64,000 nucleotides of DNA from Myoxocephalus aenaeus. Its lineage: Eukaryota; Chordata; Actinopteri; Perciformes; Cottidae. Positions within the stretch are counted from its first letter, which is position 1, and the number at the start of each line of letters is the position of its first letter. Below, piece after piece: positions 1 through 16,800 of this stretch. The notes under the pieces are model-generated. The model ran no database searches. It saw nothing but the letters and a program-made list of their open reading frames with translations, and had not been told where the DNA came from. The position numbers and the translations under genes were made by a program. Location: NCBI GenBank assembly GCA_038501785.1, contig JBAMJR010000031.1, forward strand, positions 6,780,501-6,844,500, read 5' to 3'.

Positions 1-1335
1 TTAGCTGGTATTCCCCAGTCAATAATCTCATTGCCATATAGCTGATGTGCCAACCAAGTGTGAAGCAAAACCTTGATAATCATCATTTATTGAATTACAA
101 AAATAAATGAATTGTACATTTTGTTAAATTAATACATGTACAGGGTGTGACGAGCCACTTTACACTTGAGGAAACATACTTTTGGTAATTGTGCAATCCG
201 ACCAACAGATGGCAGCAGTTCATATCAATGGGCTGTCAAGTTGCACATCTAGGTTAATGTGGCCTTGCTTGCAAAGAGTGATGAGGCAGTTTTATAACTT
301 GTTGTATAGCTGCAGTGGAGCAACATAAACATATTGTGTAATTAATGGATTGTCTTGTGGAGCACTAATATAAAAATTACAACTTTTGTGTAAAACCCTG
401 AATAATGATGGGAAAGGCTTGTGTCATTGAGCAAGCTGTACAATAAACAAACTGTGACTGGGCAGTGAAGAGTACCTGACCCATGAAGATAGAAATCAGC
501 TGGAAGCTTCTTAAGTTCTGCGTTCTGCTGCTGCTCCCCAGTGGCCAAGCAGTAGAGGACTGCTGCCGTTCTGATAAGCTCCCTGGAAAGATGCAGAGCT
601 ATACAGAAGAGATGTAAGGGGCATCATGCAAAGTGTGCAAAAACACTTGACTCCATTTTAACTTTGACTTTTAATGACTTACTCAAGATTTTAAATTTGA
701 GCAAAATGCCCTATTCCAATTATTTTAATAATTTCTCTCCATGATGCTGATGCCGAGTGTTTTTCACGGTCCCTAATGAAGGAATTGACCTTGTCGTGCA
801 CCGAGCTCCTCACATAAGGACAGACTAAATGTTTTTATCTGTCAATTTCTTTCCTGCAGAAAATGTGCCATTTCTTTCTTCTGATGAGAGACAAAAAAGG
901 GTTAAAAACAGCAAGTAATGCAGTACTTTCACCCTGTTTATAAAGGTGTTATTGTGCAAGAAAGGTGATCAGAACCCTGTCATTTACGTCTGATATTTAC
1001 TCATGGAGACCTGAGCACCTGAGTGCTTCCAACAGCTGAACTGGCACTGGGACCAGTCAGTGACAGGAGATGCATTTAGCCCTGAAGCAGGCACAGGAGC
1101 CGTGTGGCTCGAGGCAGGCCCGTCTCAATGGACGGGATAGAGAAGGATGTGAAGAGGATCTTTGTGTATAAGGGATGATGGGCCCTGAGCGACCATATCC
1201 GGAGGGGACGAGAGCCCACCACATTCAGGTCTGGCCAAGCCACGCTGTCCTCGGAAGCAGCATCTCTCGCCTAACGATATTCACCAGCAGCAGGGCTCAT
1301 TACTATGCACCATGCAGCTGGTTCATGGCTTTCAT
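1..1335. other. Left flank, mostly non-coding
   Basis: Apart from the possible exon at 476-582 I see no convincing coding sequence. The stretch is AT-rich with a minus-strand AATAAA near 90, compatible with the 3' end of a gene lying in or left of the window. Confidence 0.5.
476..582 (-). other. Possible coding exon of an unidentified minus-strand gene
   Basis: On the minus strand a pyrimidine-rich tract ending ccag (583-584) precedes an open stretch starting GAG CTT ATC AGA. It reads ELIRTAAVLYCLATGEQQQ.. to LPADFYLHGS, then meets a GT donor at 475. The peptide looks protein-like (regular helix-forming composition, no low complexity) and the open frame continues to 342 if unspliced. A poly(A)-like AATAAA on the same strand lies near 85-95. 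I do not recognise the family and found no second exon, so it may be chance. Confidence 0.25.
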
Positions 1336-1339
1336 ATAT

Positions 1340-1465
<126 letters not shown>

Positions 1466-2268
1466 TGCTACATGTTATAAGTTTAACCCTAGGCAGTGTA
1501 CTGTATATCCTCATATATTTTTTTCTCAGCTGACTCAACTCCTCAGCCCATCAGAACCAGTTAGTGCCGTACTGGGTGGAGTGGACATGTCCCTGAACAA
1601 CACTGAATAAGAATGACAGGGAGGCGACTTTGGCGAGATCCATTTGAAAGCCCAGATTTCCTAATCACCTCTCAAAAAGTGCCAAAAGATAACAACATTA
1701 CCATGAAAACACGGATCTCATGTAAATGATGTATTTTTCTAGGCCGTTGTACTCAAGGTCTGGACAATTACAGTGAGAGGCCACTTCCAAGTTACACCAC
1801 ACAGATTACTGAGACAAGCTGATTTCAATGAGTCTTGCGCAGACGTGGTAGCAATTTACAGCCATCATATGGGGGAGACATCAAGGCAGGAGACTGCAGT
1901 GACGATGTATTGGATACTCAAGTGGCCACTTTTGTGAGGCATGACCAGACATGTAATACCTCATTATTTGTGAGACCTTATTGATAAGATTTGTGGGGAT
2001 TTGGCTCCGTTTCCAAATGCTGTGGAATGCCATTGATCACTATCAGTAAAGGGAAAGGGATACGAGTAGAACAAAATTAAAGAGGGTTTAGTACAAAGCA
2101 AATTCAGGCGAGGTCTCCGAAATTGACATTTGAATTTTTTAATTTACCAAACCATATATTTCTCTTATTACGTATGGTGTTCAATACATCCAAATACAGC
2201 AGTTTTGGGCATTTCTTTCATAAAGCAAGCTATGATTTACAGTTTTATATTACTATCGCTCAGTCTTC

Positions 2269-2284
2269 CCCCCCCTAGGGGGGG
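2269..2284. repeat. Perfect C7-TA-G7 palindrome
   Basis: Seven C, TA and seven G form a 16-bp perfect palindrome (an eighth C precedes it) in otherwise AT-rich intergenic DNA. Biological meaning unknown. Confidence 0.8.
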
Positions 2285-3289
2285 ATTGGTTTCTAAAAGG
2301 TTTTAAAGCCCCACCATCATCTTTAATTTATAAATATATAAGTCCATACAGCTCTGTAACATTTATGCTCCGGAATTAGGGTTCATTGAAAAGATTTGTG
2401 AGGGGAAGGGCGACAGTAAAGACAGTAAAGACTTCAATATTAAAAGTAGCATTGTGTAAGTTGTGTGCACTGTAAACAAGCATTGAAACATGAAGGAAAC
2501 TGCTACTTTCCAGGTTGGACTGATTTTTTGTGAGGTGGATCAGAGGCTCTGCTGTCTAGACTTGTGCTGGACTCACACTCAGACCACCACCGCCTCAGAC
2601 ACGTTATGTTATTAACAGTACAGTATGAGTTTAATAAAGTATATATTCATTCATTCATTCATTCATTAATCCTCTGGACAGTTTCTCATCTCAAAGCTAT
2701 CCTGAGCTTAAAAGACAGTTCCTCATTTTCCTACAGAGAAAAGCTGGAATTGTTAAGATAATTAGCATTTAAACGATGTCTAATTGATGCTCTTTTTTTT
2801 ACAAATAATATCCTGAAAATAATAAATTGGGTATTTCAAGAGAAATAACCCAAACAGGTCAAACGTTGACAGAACGTGTTGTGTTAATGACGGACATTTA
2901 AAGAAATAAGGAGGGAGTAGGAAAATAAGAACACATACACTACAGCAGGGGGCGTTGACAGAAAACTGGTCGGACAGTTTTCAGCTGACTTCAAAGTATA
3001 CACAGGAAAACTCAGAAAAAATTATTTCCTGTTATTCCGATCTTTAGGTTTAACTTGTAGTTTACAGATCACGTTTGGATATATATTTATTTAGAAATGT
3101 GTGTCTGCATCCTTTGTTCTTTTTGTGTCTACCTGTGAAATACATTACTACTGGTTTTGATATAAGCTTTATTATTATTAACCACACACTATATATTTTT
3201 TGATTAAACCTGAGACTAATAGTCAACAATCGAGCGTTAAGTATTACAACTACACATAAAATAAGGATTTTCTACAACATGTGGTGTTT

Positions 3290-3618
3290 GCTGTCAGATC
3301 TAAGAGCCAATCAGCTCTCTGATGTGGCGACAGCCAGGCGTTTCCCATCATGCACTGGGCCACGCAGTCGGTGGAGATCTACTGGCTCTAAAATCAGCGG
3401 GTGCCTCGCTCTCGTGAGATTATCGTTGACCACGTGTGCATGACGTCAGAGCAAGTCGGGATCAAGTCGGACACAAATCTAACCGGCATGCATTGCGCGC
3501 CGATCGTCGCCGATTGATTCTGCGCAGAACTGGCTCATCTCGAACAAACCTAATATGTAGCGGGCTGTTAGGAGGGGGGCCGCAAATGGTCCGCGGGCCG
3601 CCAGTTTGAGATCCCTGC
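3290..3618. mobile_element. Possible degenerate hAT-like non-autonomous element, one end visible
   Basis: This block is GC- and CpG-richer than its surroundings and ends at 3618 with agtttgagatccctg. The reverse complement, CAGGGATCTCAAACT, resembles the ends of hAT-type elements found in vertebrates. I could not find the matching opposite end, so the left border is approximate and the family assignment tentative. The open frame 3462-3773 runs across it and is not a gene. Confidence 0.35.
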
Positions 3619-3855
3619 ACTACACCTATGGAACCACCCACACAGACACACGCACATAGGAACAAATGTAGCCCACACTTCCACACCCTCACTCCCCTCC
3701 TCCTCTTTCCTGATTTTTTGGGCTCCAGATTCACAGGTAAGACATACAGGAAGGCAGGGAGAGGGACACCCAAAGGTCCTTTTTGATCTTCCCTTACTCT
3801 GCTCTGTGTTAAACCAACTAATGGATGGATTGTATGGAGAAGAGATACTTATCCT

Positions 3856-3858
<3 letters not shown>

Positions 3859-3927
<69 letters not shown>

Positions 3928-3938
3928 CGTGCGTGCGT
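3859..3938. repeat. (GT)n microsatellite with GCGT tail
   Basis: About 32 GT units followed by several GCGT units. Open frames reading CVCVCV or THTHTH over it are artefacts. Confidence 0.98.
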
Positions 3939-4035
3939 TATGGTCTGGCAACAGGTGGACGAATGCTACAGAGAAAGTAGGGTTAGCGTTGACAGGCCAT
4001 GGAATGTGTCAGATCTCTGTTTACATGTGCATATG

Positions 4036-4137
<102 letters not shown>

Positions 4138-4139
4138 AC

Positions 4140-5784
4140 GCACCGCAGAGTGCATTTGTTGCTGCTTGGGTGGGATTGAACAGCAGGGAGATCTGAGGAG
4201 AGGTGAGCAGTTGTGTTTTGGTTCAGATGTCCCAATTGGGTGTGGCAGCTCACACTGACGACAGCACTCAGAGCAGGCACCTGTGTGCTGCTTTAATGTG
4301 TTTAACTCAGGCTACACATGCTGAGTGATGGCACTACCAGTGACATTAGTCTGGTGATATTCTACATGTTGTTTATTATCAACAATCTAAAACTATTAAT
4401 GAATGGATCCTGCCAACAAGTATTGTCTGTGTAGCAAAAGCCCGGTTTAGCTGTGCCATTGTTGTCATAAACCACACTGTTGCACCAGGTGACATGTTCC
4501 TTTATTACCATGAACATGGGCACCATAGTTCAATTTGAGTCAAGCCCACGTTCACCATTCTGCTGCTGTAAAGACTTACTAGACTAGAACACCAAATGTG
4601 TATTAATACAGATGAAAATAGTTCCCTTCAAATACTTTGCTCCTGTTTGAGTAACGTGCTACAATGGCCAGCTGTTTCAGCTGAAATTATAAATTTAGTC
4701 CATTTTGAAAATGAAAGAACCTATTTTGGACCAGTTCCTACAGATGTATACCTTCAGGGTTGAGAGCCACATACGGGTAGGAAAGTTGGAAAATAATGAA
4801 AAACGTTGGTTTTGGTCTTTTAATGATTTTACCTTTTAATGTAAAAGGCCTTTTAATGATTTTTACATAAAAAATGTAGAATACCACTAGTCTTATCCTT
4901 TACAGTGAGATGGACTGGATCCAATTATCAGTTCATCTTCATATATGACAAGAAGTCCATTAAATAAAAGACAGTAAAACAAACCCAGAGCTCAAAAAAA
5001 CATCTAATGAGTTTATTTTCACTAAATTATAATAGTAAATGCACCTCATTTATGTGATTAAATTACTCGTACAATGTGTTGTATTTTTTAATAGAAGTAA
5101 CAGCTGTTGGTAAAACCAGTAAATTAATATGTGCATGTTTATGCTCCACTCTCCGAATGAGGAAGACATAATTAGGTGCCAGTGGGTTACCTCTAAGAAT
5201 ACTTTGGGAACACTGTAAAGCCCACACACCCAAGCATCAACACACGCAAACAGGTCACGCAGGCCACACACGAACACATTTATGTGCATTTAGAGGCTCA
5301 CACAACTGTTGTTTTTGTGTTGGCGGTGTCCCCTGCACCCCCGGTGCTTTGCTCAGCTGGTATTCTGGGTGAGTTATCCCAAAGTGGACTTGCTGGCTAA
5401 CAGCGTCGGACAAGCTGTCAGCCCAGCTCATCTCAATAACAACAACACGTCTGGCCAGTCCAGCATGCATGATTGACTCCACCCTGATTCCACTGTCTTA
5501 TTGTCATACGTTTTAAAGGACGAACCAGATGAAGGCTCCATGCTTTTTGTCCTTATCGTGATGCTGTAAAAGCCTGTCGTATGGGCTATCGCTTATAAAG
5601 CCGTCCAAATGGCATCTGACTCATATAAGAAGAATAACTATGTGTTTAAAGCAGTCCTGTTCCTGTCTGCGTGTGATGAACAGGCCCAGGCCCCTCACAT
5701 CCATCCTGTGATCCGCTTCAAGTTCCTCCGCAGTCAAATCTGCTGCATTTTGCCAGGATAGACAATAAGTAACATATGACCGCT

Positions 5785-5786
<2 letters not shown>
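4140..5786. other. Intergenic, no gene seen
   Basis: AT-rich sequence without recognisable coding. A small hairpin-forming duplication of ccttttaatg lies around 4810-4865. Confidence 0.6.

Positions 5787-5861
<75 letters not shown>
5787..5861. repeat. (CA)n microsatellite
   Basis: About 37 CA units in intergenic sequence left of aplnr. Confidence 0.98.
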
Positions 5862-5864
<3 letters not shown>

Positions 5865-6827
5865 GAACTCTGCGTCTTCACATTCTCGCCATTTCACATA
5901 TGTTGGTACTTTAGAGTGTGATGCGAGACGAACTTGTGTAGCTGCAGCTATATTCCTCACCTTGTTCACTATTTTTCATCTTCTTCTGAGCAAAGGCCTC
6001 CGCTCAGTGTGTTGGAGCATCTGCAGTCAGACACCACCCCCCTCCCCCAGCCCCGCCCTGCACTTCAACACCCGCTCTAACTGCAATCACTTGTCTGCGG
6101 GGACAAATATTGACTTGTTCAGTGTCCCGACTTCTGCCAGGATTAGAGCCCCACTTCCCCCCGCCGTCGCCATCTCTAAACGGTGATTATGTCCAACAGA
6201 GCTCATTACTGTCAAACCAAAGGATCCCTCAGAAGAGTCACTCATCGGGAATGACCCTATTATTCAGTGAACATGTGGGGTTTGGTTGACGTTACGTCCT
6301 GCGGATGGAAGGAGTCTTTACAAAAATAAATGAATATGAATTGTAAGTACTTCAAATAGACATAACTTATATTTGGAATATTTGGAAATGCCTCCATCTG
6401 CTGGTAATAAACACTATTATAATATAATTCAAAACCCTTTGATTGTGACCCACAGGCCAGTGTCATCAAATAGTTAGAGGACCACACCTGATGGAAGTCA
6501 CAACTGAGTATTGAATACACACTCAGGAGGACCAACACTTTGCATAATCCGGTTACAGTCTGGATACTGGCTGTGAATCAATAGAGATTAGAGATCTATT
6601 AGTCTGAAGGTGTAAACCAAATGCAGAGCATTCATAACAAAGCTTTAACCCTCTGGAGATACTTCACACTGGAATAACAGGACGGTGTAATGAAACTGAT
6701 GGTAAACTGCAGGAGTTCAATCTCCAAAAGATACCAGGTGTACAAATATTTACATTTAGTATTAGAACTCTCTAAAATTACATTTTCAAAAGTGTTAACA
6801 AAAGAATACTTTTTGGTCTTCACTCAA

Positions 6828-6828
<1 letters not shown>

Positions 6829-6911
<83 letters not shown>
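6829..6911. repeat. (CA)n microsatellite
   Basis: About 41 CA units, roughly 330 bp beyond the candidate aplnr poly(A) signal. Confidence 0.98.
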
Positions 6912-6913
<2 letters not shown>

Positions 6914-7237
6914 AATAAATCTAAGAAATCTGGTTCATAGAACACATCTTTAATACAGTAGTTAGTTACAGTAATGTCAAAAAATAAAACACATCAAATT
7001 GGAACATTTTTTTACAGAGTTCCTTTGTCCTCTTTTAGTGCTGTGACTACACTGCTAAATCCCTCCACCCCACCCTGTTCCTGTTCCCCAACAACATTTG
7101 TCAATTGCCATCTGCCTGTCTGCCCCCGTCTCCTCTCAACAAACTATATAATTAAGCCGCAACACCTTTTCTCCTCTTACCCCTGCCCCCTGCAGACTTC
7201 TACCTTCAAAAACAACAAGTTTTTCAGAGGACACTGC

Positions 7238-7243
7238 TTTATT
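7238..7243 (-). terminator. Candidate poly(A) signal of aplnr
   Basis: TTTATT on the plus strand gives AATAAA on the gene strand, about 530 nt after the aplnr stop codon. This would make a 3' UTR of about 550 nt that includes a T-rich run (gene strand A-rich) near 7692. Other, more distal signals are possible. Confidence 0.35.
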
Positions 7244-7769
7244 TGATTTCCCTGCTCACATATCCTTTTAACAAGTGCTTCTAAAACAAAACAGCAATAG
7301 ATCTGAACAAGAAAAACAATGCTATGGTATGAAAATACTGTACAGCTTTATGTTTCATCCAGTGTAAACTGATTTCTGAGTAAATTGATTTGCAATTCCC
7401 AACATCAGTGTGCGTTTCTAAAAATCATAATTTTGCCCTCTTTCCATGATAGAAATTAGGACTTTAGCAGAGCAGGACAAAACAAAAAATATACTTTTTT
7501 TCTCTGAGAATTTGAGCAACAAAGCAGCTAAAGAGCTCAGCCAGCTGACTCCAGCTTCAAATCCTCACAACAAACAGAGCATCCACATCTTTCGCTGCAG
7601 AAGGAACAACAAATTATGGATTTCATGACTGTGAGCAGTGAAAGTTCATCATCTCAGCTTACCAGCTATGAACAACGGACACGTAAAGTCATTTTTTTTT
7701 TTTTACAAGTGTTCCAGTGGTTGGAGCTGGGACCGGCCCGCAGCCACGCTCCACCTTTCCTTTTACCCT

Positions 7770-8855
7770 CTACACCTTGGTGGCCAGAGACTGAATCTCT
7801 GACTTCTGAGTCTGGGCGCTGAGCGTGGAGGACATGGAGCTCATCTGGCCATGCATAGCCTTCTTCAGGTTGAGCAGGCACAGACACTGGGAACGAAAGC
7901 GCAGGTCGAAGAAGGCGTACAAGAACGGGTTGAGGCAGCTGTTGACGTAGGCCAGGCAGGTAGCGTAGGGGTGAGCCAGAAGCAGGAAGCGCAGGAAGCC
8001 GCAGGAGTTCGGGGCCAGGTTCAGGTAAGAGAGGGCATCCATGCTCTTTAGCACGTGGAAGGGAGTCCAGCAGATGGCAAACACCACCACAAGTGTGGTG
8101 ATGATCTTCAGCAGCCGCTTCTTCTTCTGGTCCTCCTTGCGCAGGTTGTTGAAGTGGCGTGTGACGGTGCCGCCGATGAAGCAGTAGAAGATGGTCATGG
8201 CCAAGAACGGTAGGAGAAAACCCAAGGCGGAGGAGGACAGGCTGAGCCCAGCGATCCAGAGGTACTCGTGCCTCTGGTTCATGGTGACCAGGCTGAAGTC
8301 CATGGCGCAAGTGGTCCGGTTGCTGTTTGGGTCGTGCAGAGTGGTGCGGAAGAGCAGCGTGGGCACAGCCAGCACGCCGGACAGGAACCAAATGGCACCC
8401 AAGGACGCCAGCATGGTGCCCCGGGAGCGCAGCCTGCTGCTGGACAGAGAGTGCACGATGGCCAGGTAGCGGTCAAAGCTCAGGCAGGTGAGGCAGAAAA
8501 CACTGGCGTACATGTTGACCAGAACAACGTAGCTGCTGATCTTGCACAGAGCCACACCGAAGGGCCAGTGGTAGCCCAGCGCTGTGTACACGGCCCAGAG
8601 AGGCAGGGTTATAACAAAGGTGAGGTCAGCCATGGCAAGGTTCCCGATGTAGACATCTGCAGCCCGACGTTTAGATTTGGATCTCCAGACGGTGAAGATG
8701 ACCACACCGTTACCTGACAGGCCCAGGATGAAGATGAGCATGTAAAGGACTGGGATGAGGGAATAAGAGGGCTCCCACTCTGAGAAGTCACAGGCAGTCT
8801 CATTGTCATCATAATACTCATAGTTATCAGCATATTCCCCAGTGGTGGTCTCCAT
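7770..8855 (-). CDS. aplnr: Apelin receptor (class A GPCR), intronless coding region
   Basis: Single open frame of 361 residues; human APLNR is 380. Seen directly: an acidic, tyrosine-rich N-terminus with an N-glycosylation sequon at N18, seven hydrophobic segments, the DRY motif at 128-130 ending TM3, CWTP at 262-265 in TM6 and NPFLY at 309-313 in TM7. Cysteines C104/C183 and C22/C285 fit the two extracellular disulfides of apelin receptors. A second sequon is at N179. The tail is serine/threonine-rich and ends LATKV. In the family, apelin and Elabela/Toddler bind this plasma-membrane receptor, which signals through Gi and arrestin and acts in gastrulation, heart and vessel development. The start codon is the first ATG after an untranslated leader, and a TATA-like box lies about 220 bp upstream. 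Fish carry aplnra and aplnrb; I cannot tell which this is. The antisense and shifted open frames over this gene are shadows. Confidence 0.96.
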   Translation of the reverse strand: METTTGEYADNYEYYDDNETACDFSEWEPSYSLIPVLYMLIFILGLSGNGVVIFTVWRSKSKRRAADVYIGNLAMADLTFVITLPLWAVYTALGYHWPFGVALCKISSYVVLVNMYASVFCLTCLSFDRYLAIVHSLSSSRLRSRGTMLASLGAIWFLSGVLAVPTLLFRTTLHDPNSNRTTCAMDFSLVTMNQRHEYLWIAGLSLSSSALGFLLPFLAMTIFYCFIGGTVTRHFNNLRKEDQKKKRLLKIITTLVVVFAICWTPFHVLKSMDALSYLNLAPNSCGFLRFLLLAHPYATCLAYVNSCLNPFLYAFFDLRFRSQCLCLLNLKKAMHGQMSSMSSTLSAQTQKSEIQSLATKV

Positions 8856-9077
8856 GCTGCAGTGGAAAAGATCTTTTGTTTAAAAAAAAAGAAAGAAAAT
8901 TCCTTCGTTCTCTGAAAAAAAAAAAAAGATTCCTGTAAAGTTCCAAGTCTTCAGAAGTGAGCCAAAGCAAAAAGCTGAGAATCACAGGAGCCGGAGGTTC
9001 TGCTGAGTTGACTGCTGGTGGGAGTTGAATGAGGGCAGAGTGTGTGAGAGAGTGAGTGACTGTTGGCGCTGTCTGCC

Positions 9078-9085
9078 TTTTTAAA
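9078..9085 (-). promoter_or_regulatory. TATA-like box of the apelin receptor gene
   Basis: On the minus strand the sequence reads gagTTTAAAAAggcag, a TATA-like element about 220 bp upstream of the aplnr start codon. Transcription starting some 30 bp downstream would give a leader of about 190 nt (roughly 9050 to 8856). The flank beyond it (9090-9230) is strongly C-rich on the plus strand, so G-rich and Sp/KLF-like on the gene strand. Placement is inference; no transcript was available. Confidence 0.45.
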
Positions 9086-9089
9086 CTCG

Positions 9090-13810
<4,721 letters not shown>

Positions 13811-13814
13811 CACT

Positions 13815-16800
13815 GGACAAAACAGCAAGCACCACAGGATGTGCTATAATAGGACCATTTGTCCTCTCCAACTGAGATGCTTTCTGTCAGGCGTTTATTT
13901 TCTAGCTGCTTAAGGTAAGCTATTCATTTCAGAGATGCTGTGATTTTTTTCCCTTGCCTCTTGTAAACTTGTAAAAAATAGATCAGATTGGAAGTTATTC
14001 TCTAATTGTTTCTATCAGTTAAGTACTTATTTTTAAATGCAGGTGAAACACTTAAGATTTATGTTTCACCTGCACTCACAGGGAAGATCAGGAAGGAAAT
14101 CCTGTAGAAACCGTAGGAAACAATAACACAGGAGAAAATAAAGAAGCGGGAGATGAGTCTAATGAAAGAGAGGATGTGAGGGAAGAAATAAAGGGACAAA
14201 GCACAGGGCTGATGAGAGGGTAGCGGCTGGCAGGCAGACCAGTTCTCTCTGTGTAGGAGAGTTAATGACAGGGATTAAGGACCCGGGGGGACTGCTGGGA
14301 TCTAGACTCCAGCCCGGCCCTCCCATCATCCCAAGAGATCTGCAGGAATCCGACTCCATTTGGTCCAAAATCTCCTGACAAAACAAAAACCCTGTGGCTC
14401 AATTAGGAGGAAACAAGTATCTCCTTCCACAGTCACATCTTACTGGAGAGTTAATATGATATCTAAAATCAATTATCTGGTCTGCTTTTAAGATAACCTG
14501 CTTGATCCTTTAAAGCTGGATGATTATTCTTAATTGTTCAGGCAGTAAATGTATTCTAAAAGGAAATGTCTGGATCTCATAGGCAATAAGCACCAGCATG
14601 ATTTGTGCCTGTTTTCCTTGAAATTATAGAAACCTCAATCCTGTCCTGTTATGAGAAGTCAAAGAGAAACCCCAAAACAGCAGCCCATGTGAAAACCAGG
14701 TGTGTTGCAGACTTTTCATTCAAAGTCTCACGACATCTGAGCCAAACTTGTATTTGTTATATGATCATTTCTTTCAGGACAGGAATAAAAGAGCTGTCAC
14801 AGACCTGACTGGCAGTGAGAAAGGCCAGGACAGAGCCCCGGACAAAAATGCTTGGTGAGCAAAACCATGAACTCAAATCTTAGACAATCAGTGGGCTTAC
14901 TCGTGATTTAAAGGCCTACACATGTGCTTTATGCAGCGGCGCACAAAAAGCAAAAATAAATAAAAAGGCAAGTGTTGAAAGTCCAACCCAACACTGGAGC
15001 CTTTTAGAAAAAATACTAAAATAATATTGTGTTACACAGAATGAGCATTTCGGAAATATATAGAATATTAACATTTTCGAAGATTTATAGACAACATGAC
15101 ATCTACAACTGCCATTTCATCACAGACAAGAACTGCGTTACATTTTTGTTCTATATCAGGACCAAGTATGACAATGTTTTTCCAAGAGTTTTAAAAAGCT
15201 CTTTCAAATATGAGCAGCTGCGTATATTTACAATGTAGGTATCGTTTAGGTTCAGTGCCTAAATATCCTTTAACAGGATATTTAGCAGGTACAATGGTCG
15301 TCACAGGTACAAAAAACACAGTTGTATGCTCTACTGTTACACTTTTATTGTAGCTGTTAACCTTCCCATCAAACGCAAGGAGCGGTCCTCAGCATTCTTG
15401 CCACTGGTGAAACTGCAAAGCATCTAAGAATGGCGACAGTGTGTCGGAGGGAGCACTGTTTTACCCATCTGTCAGTGGTTTGACAGACAGCAACAAACTG
15501 TAAATCAGTCACCTCTGAGACGAGGCTGGCTCTCCTTCTGCTCAGAGCAAACAAACCACAGGGTGTGTGTGCATCGTGGGCCTCCTTTGTACGTGTCATG
15601 TGGTGCTGACGCTAGCTCCCTATCAGGTGGGTCAAGTGGAGCCACATTTTTGAAATACTACGGTATTTACTGGGGTTTTGCCACCTACTTGGTGAGGTAT
15701 GACCAGTAACTAAAAATAATTAGTAAGTTTGGAGACTTTTCATCCAACAGTCTCCTCGTTCCTCATTTGTGAAATGAGGAGAAATGAATACAAAAGAAAT
15801 AATACAAAACGCCATCAACTGTTTATCTTGAAACGCCCACCTCCTTATATTCACATAACCGTTGTGGATTGAAACGTGCATTTACTTGCATTTTATTTTG
15901 CAGATTTTCTTGAAATTCTGTTAAAATTGGCTTTACATTTGAACGTAAACTTGACTTTAAAGGAACTTCAAAGCAACTGAATTAGAAGAATCTTGGGAAA
16001 TGCAGACACATTCAAGGTGCCATTACCTTGTCATTAACACTTGTTGCTGTTCAGCAATAGTAAGATAGTCTCAAACAGAAAATGGTTTCACGGACTCCAA
16101 GTACATATAACTAAAAAAGATGAAGGACAATCGTACCATCATAAAACTAATTTTACGACTTGAAACTGCATTTGTGCCTGAATAGATCCTACGACTGGAC
16201 ATTTGCAGGAACCGGTCTTTTTTGAGGATGTCTGTGCTCTCAACTGCTCTGCAGCTAGAAGCTACTGCTCCTTTAAAAACTGACAACTGCTTTTAGGAGT
16301 CAAACAATAAAATCAGCTTTAACACTCTGTCGACAACTTTGATGTGCAATCACAAGGCGAGAGGAGGAGAGGGGGGGTCAGAGTGGGAGTAAAAACATCC
16401 TCCGACTTGCCCTAATTGTTTCAGCATCTGTTTTGCTGTTGCTATCACCCAGGCAGTCCGAAAACACTCCGGAAAACACACATTCAAAGTTTCCACTCAG
16501 TCCATTTCCTTTAATCAAGCTGCCCTCAAAGTGACTGATTGCCGATCAGACCTTGGTCTCGTCTTGCCCGTCTCCCCATCTCTGCTTACTGGTATAACTC
16601 ATGTTAAACTCTACAAGCCTTTCCCCTCAATCATACTTTTCTTTTCCCTTCAGGAGCAGCTGATAATTACATTAACTCATTACAACTGATGAATATTAAC
16701 ATAGTATGTGACTGGGGGAAGAAAGGTAGGATTGGGTCATTAGGGATAGTTTGTATTTCAGTAAGAGTCCATGGCCAGAGCATGCTAATGAAACGAGACC

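Noticed and set aside
7666..8391. 241-codon minus-strand open frame
   Set aside because: Same strand as aplnr but shifted frame; the peptide has no family resemblance and the receptor frame is unambiguous.
8268..8717. 149-codon plus-strand open frame across aplnr
   Set aside because: Exactly antisense to the receptor's transmembrane coding region; its composition is the shadow of GC-rich codons.
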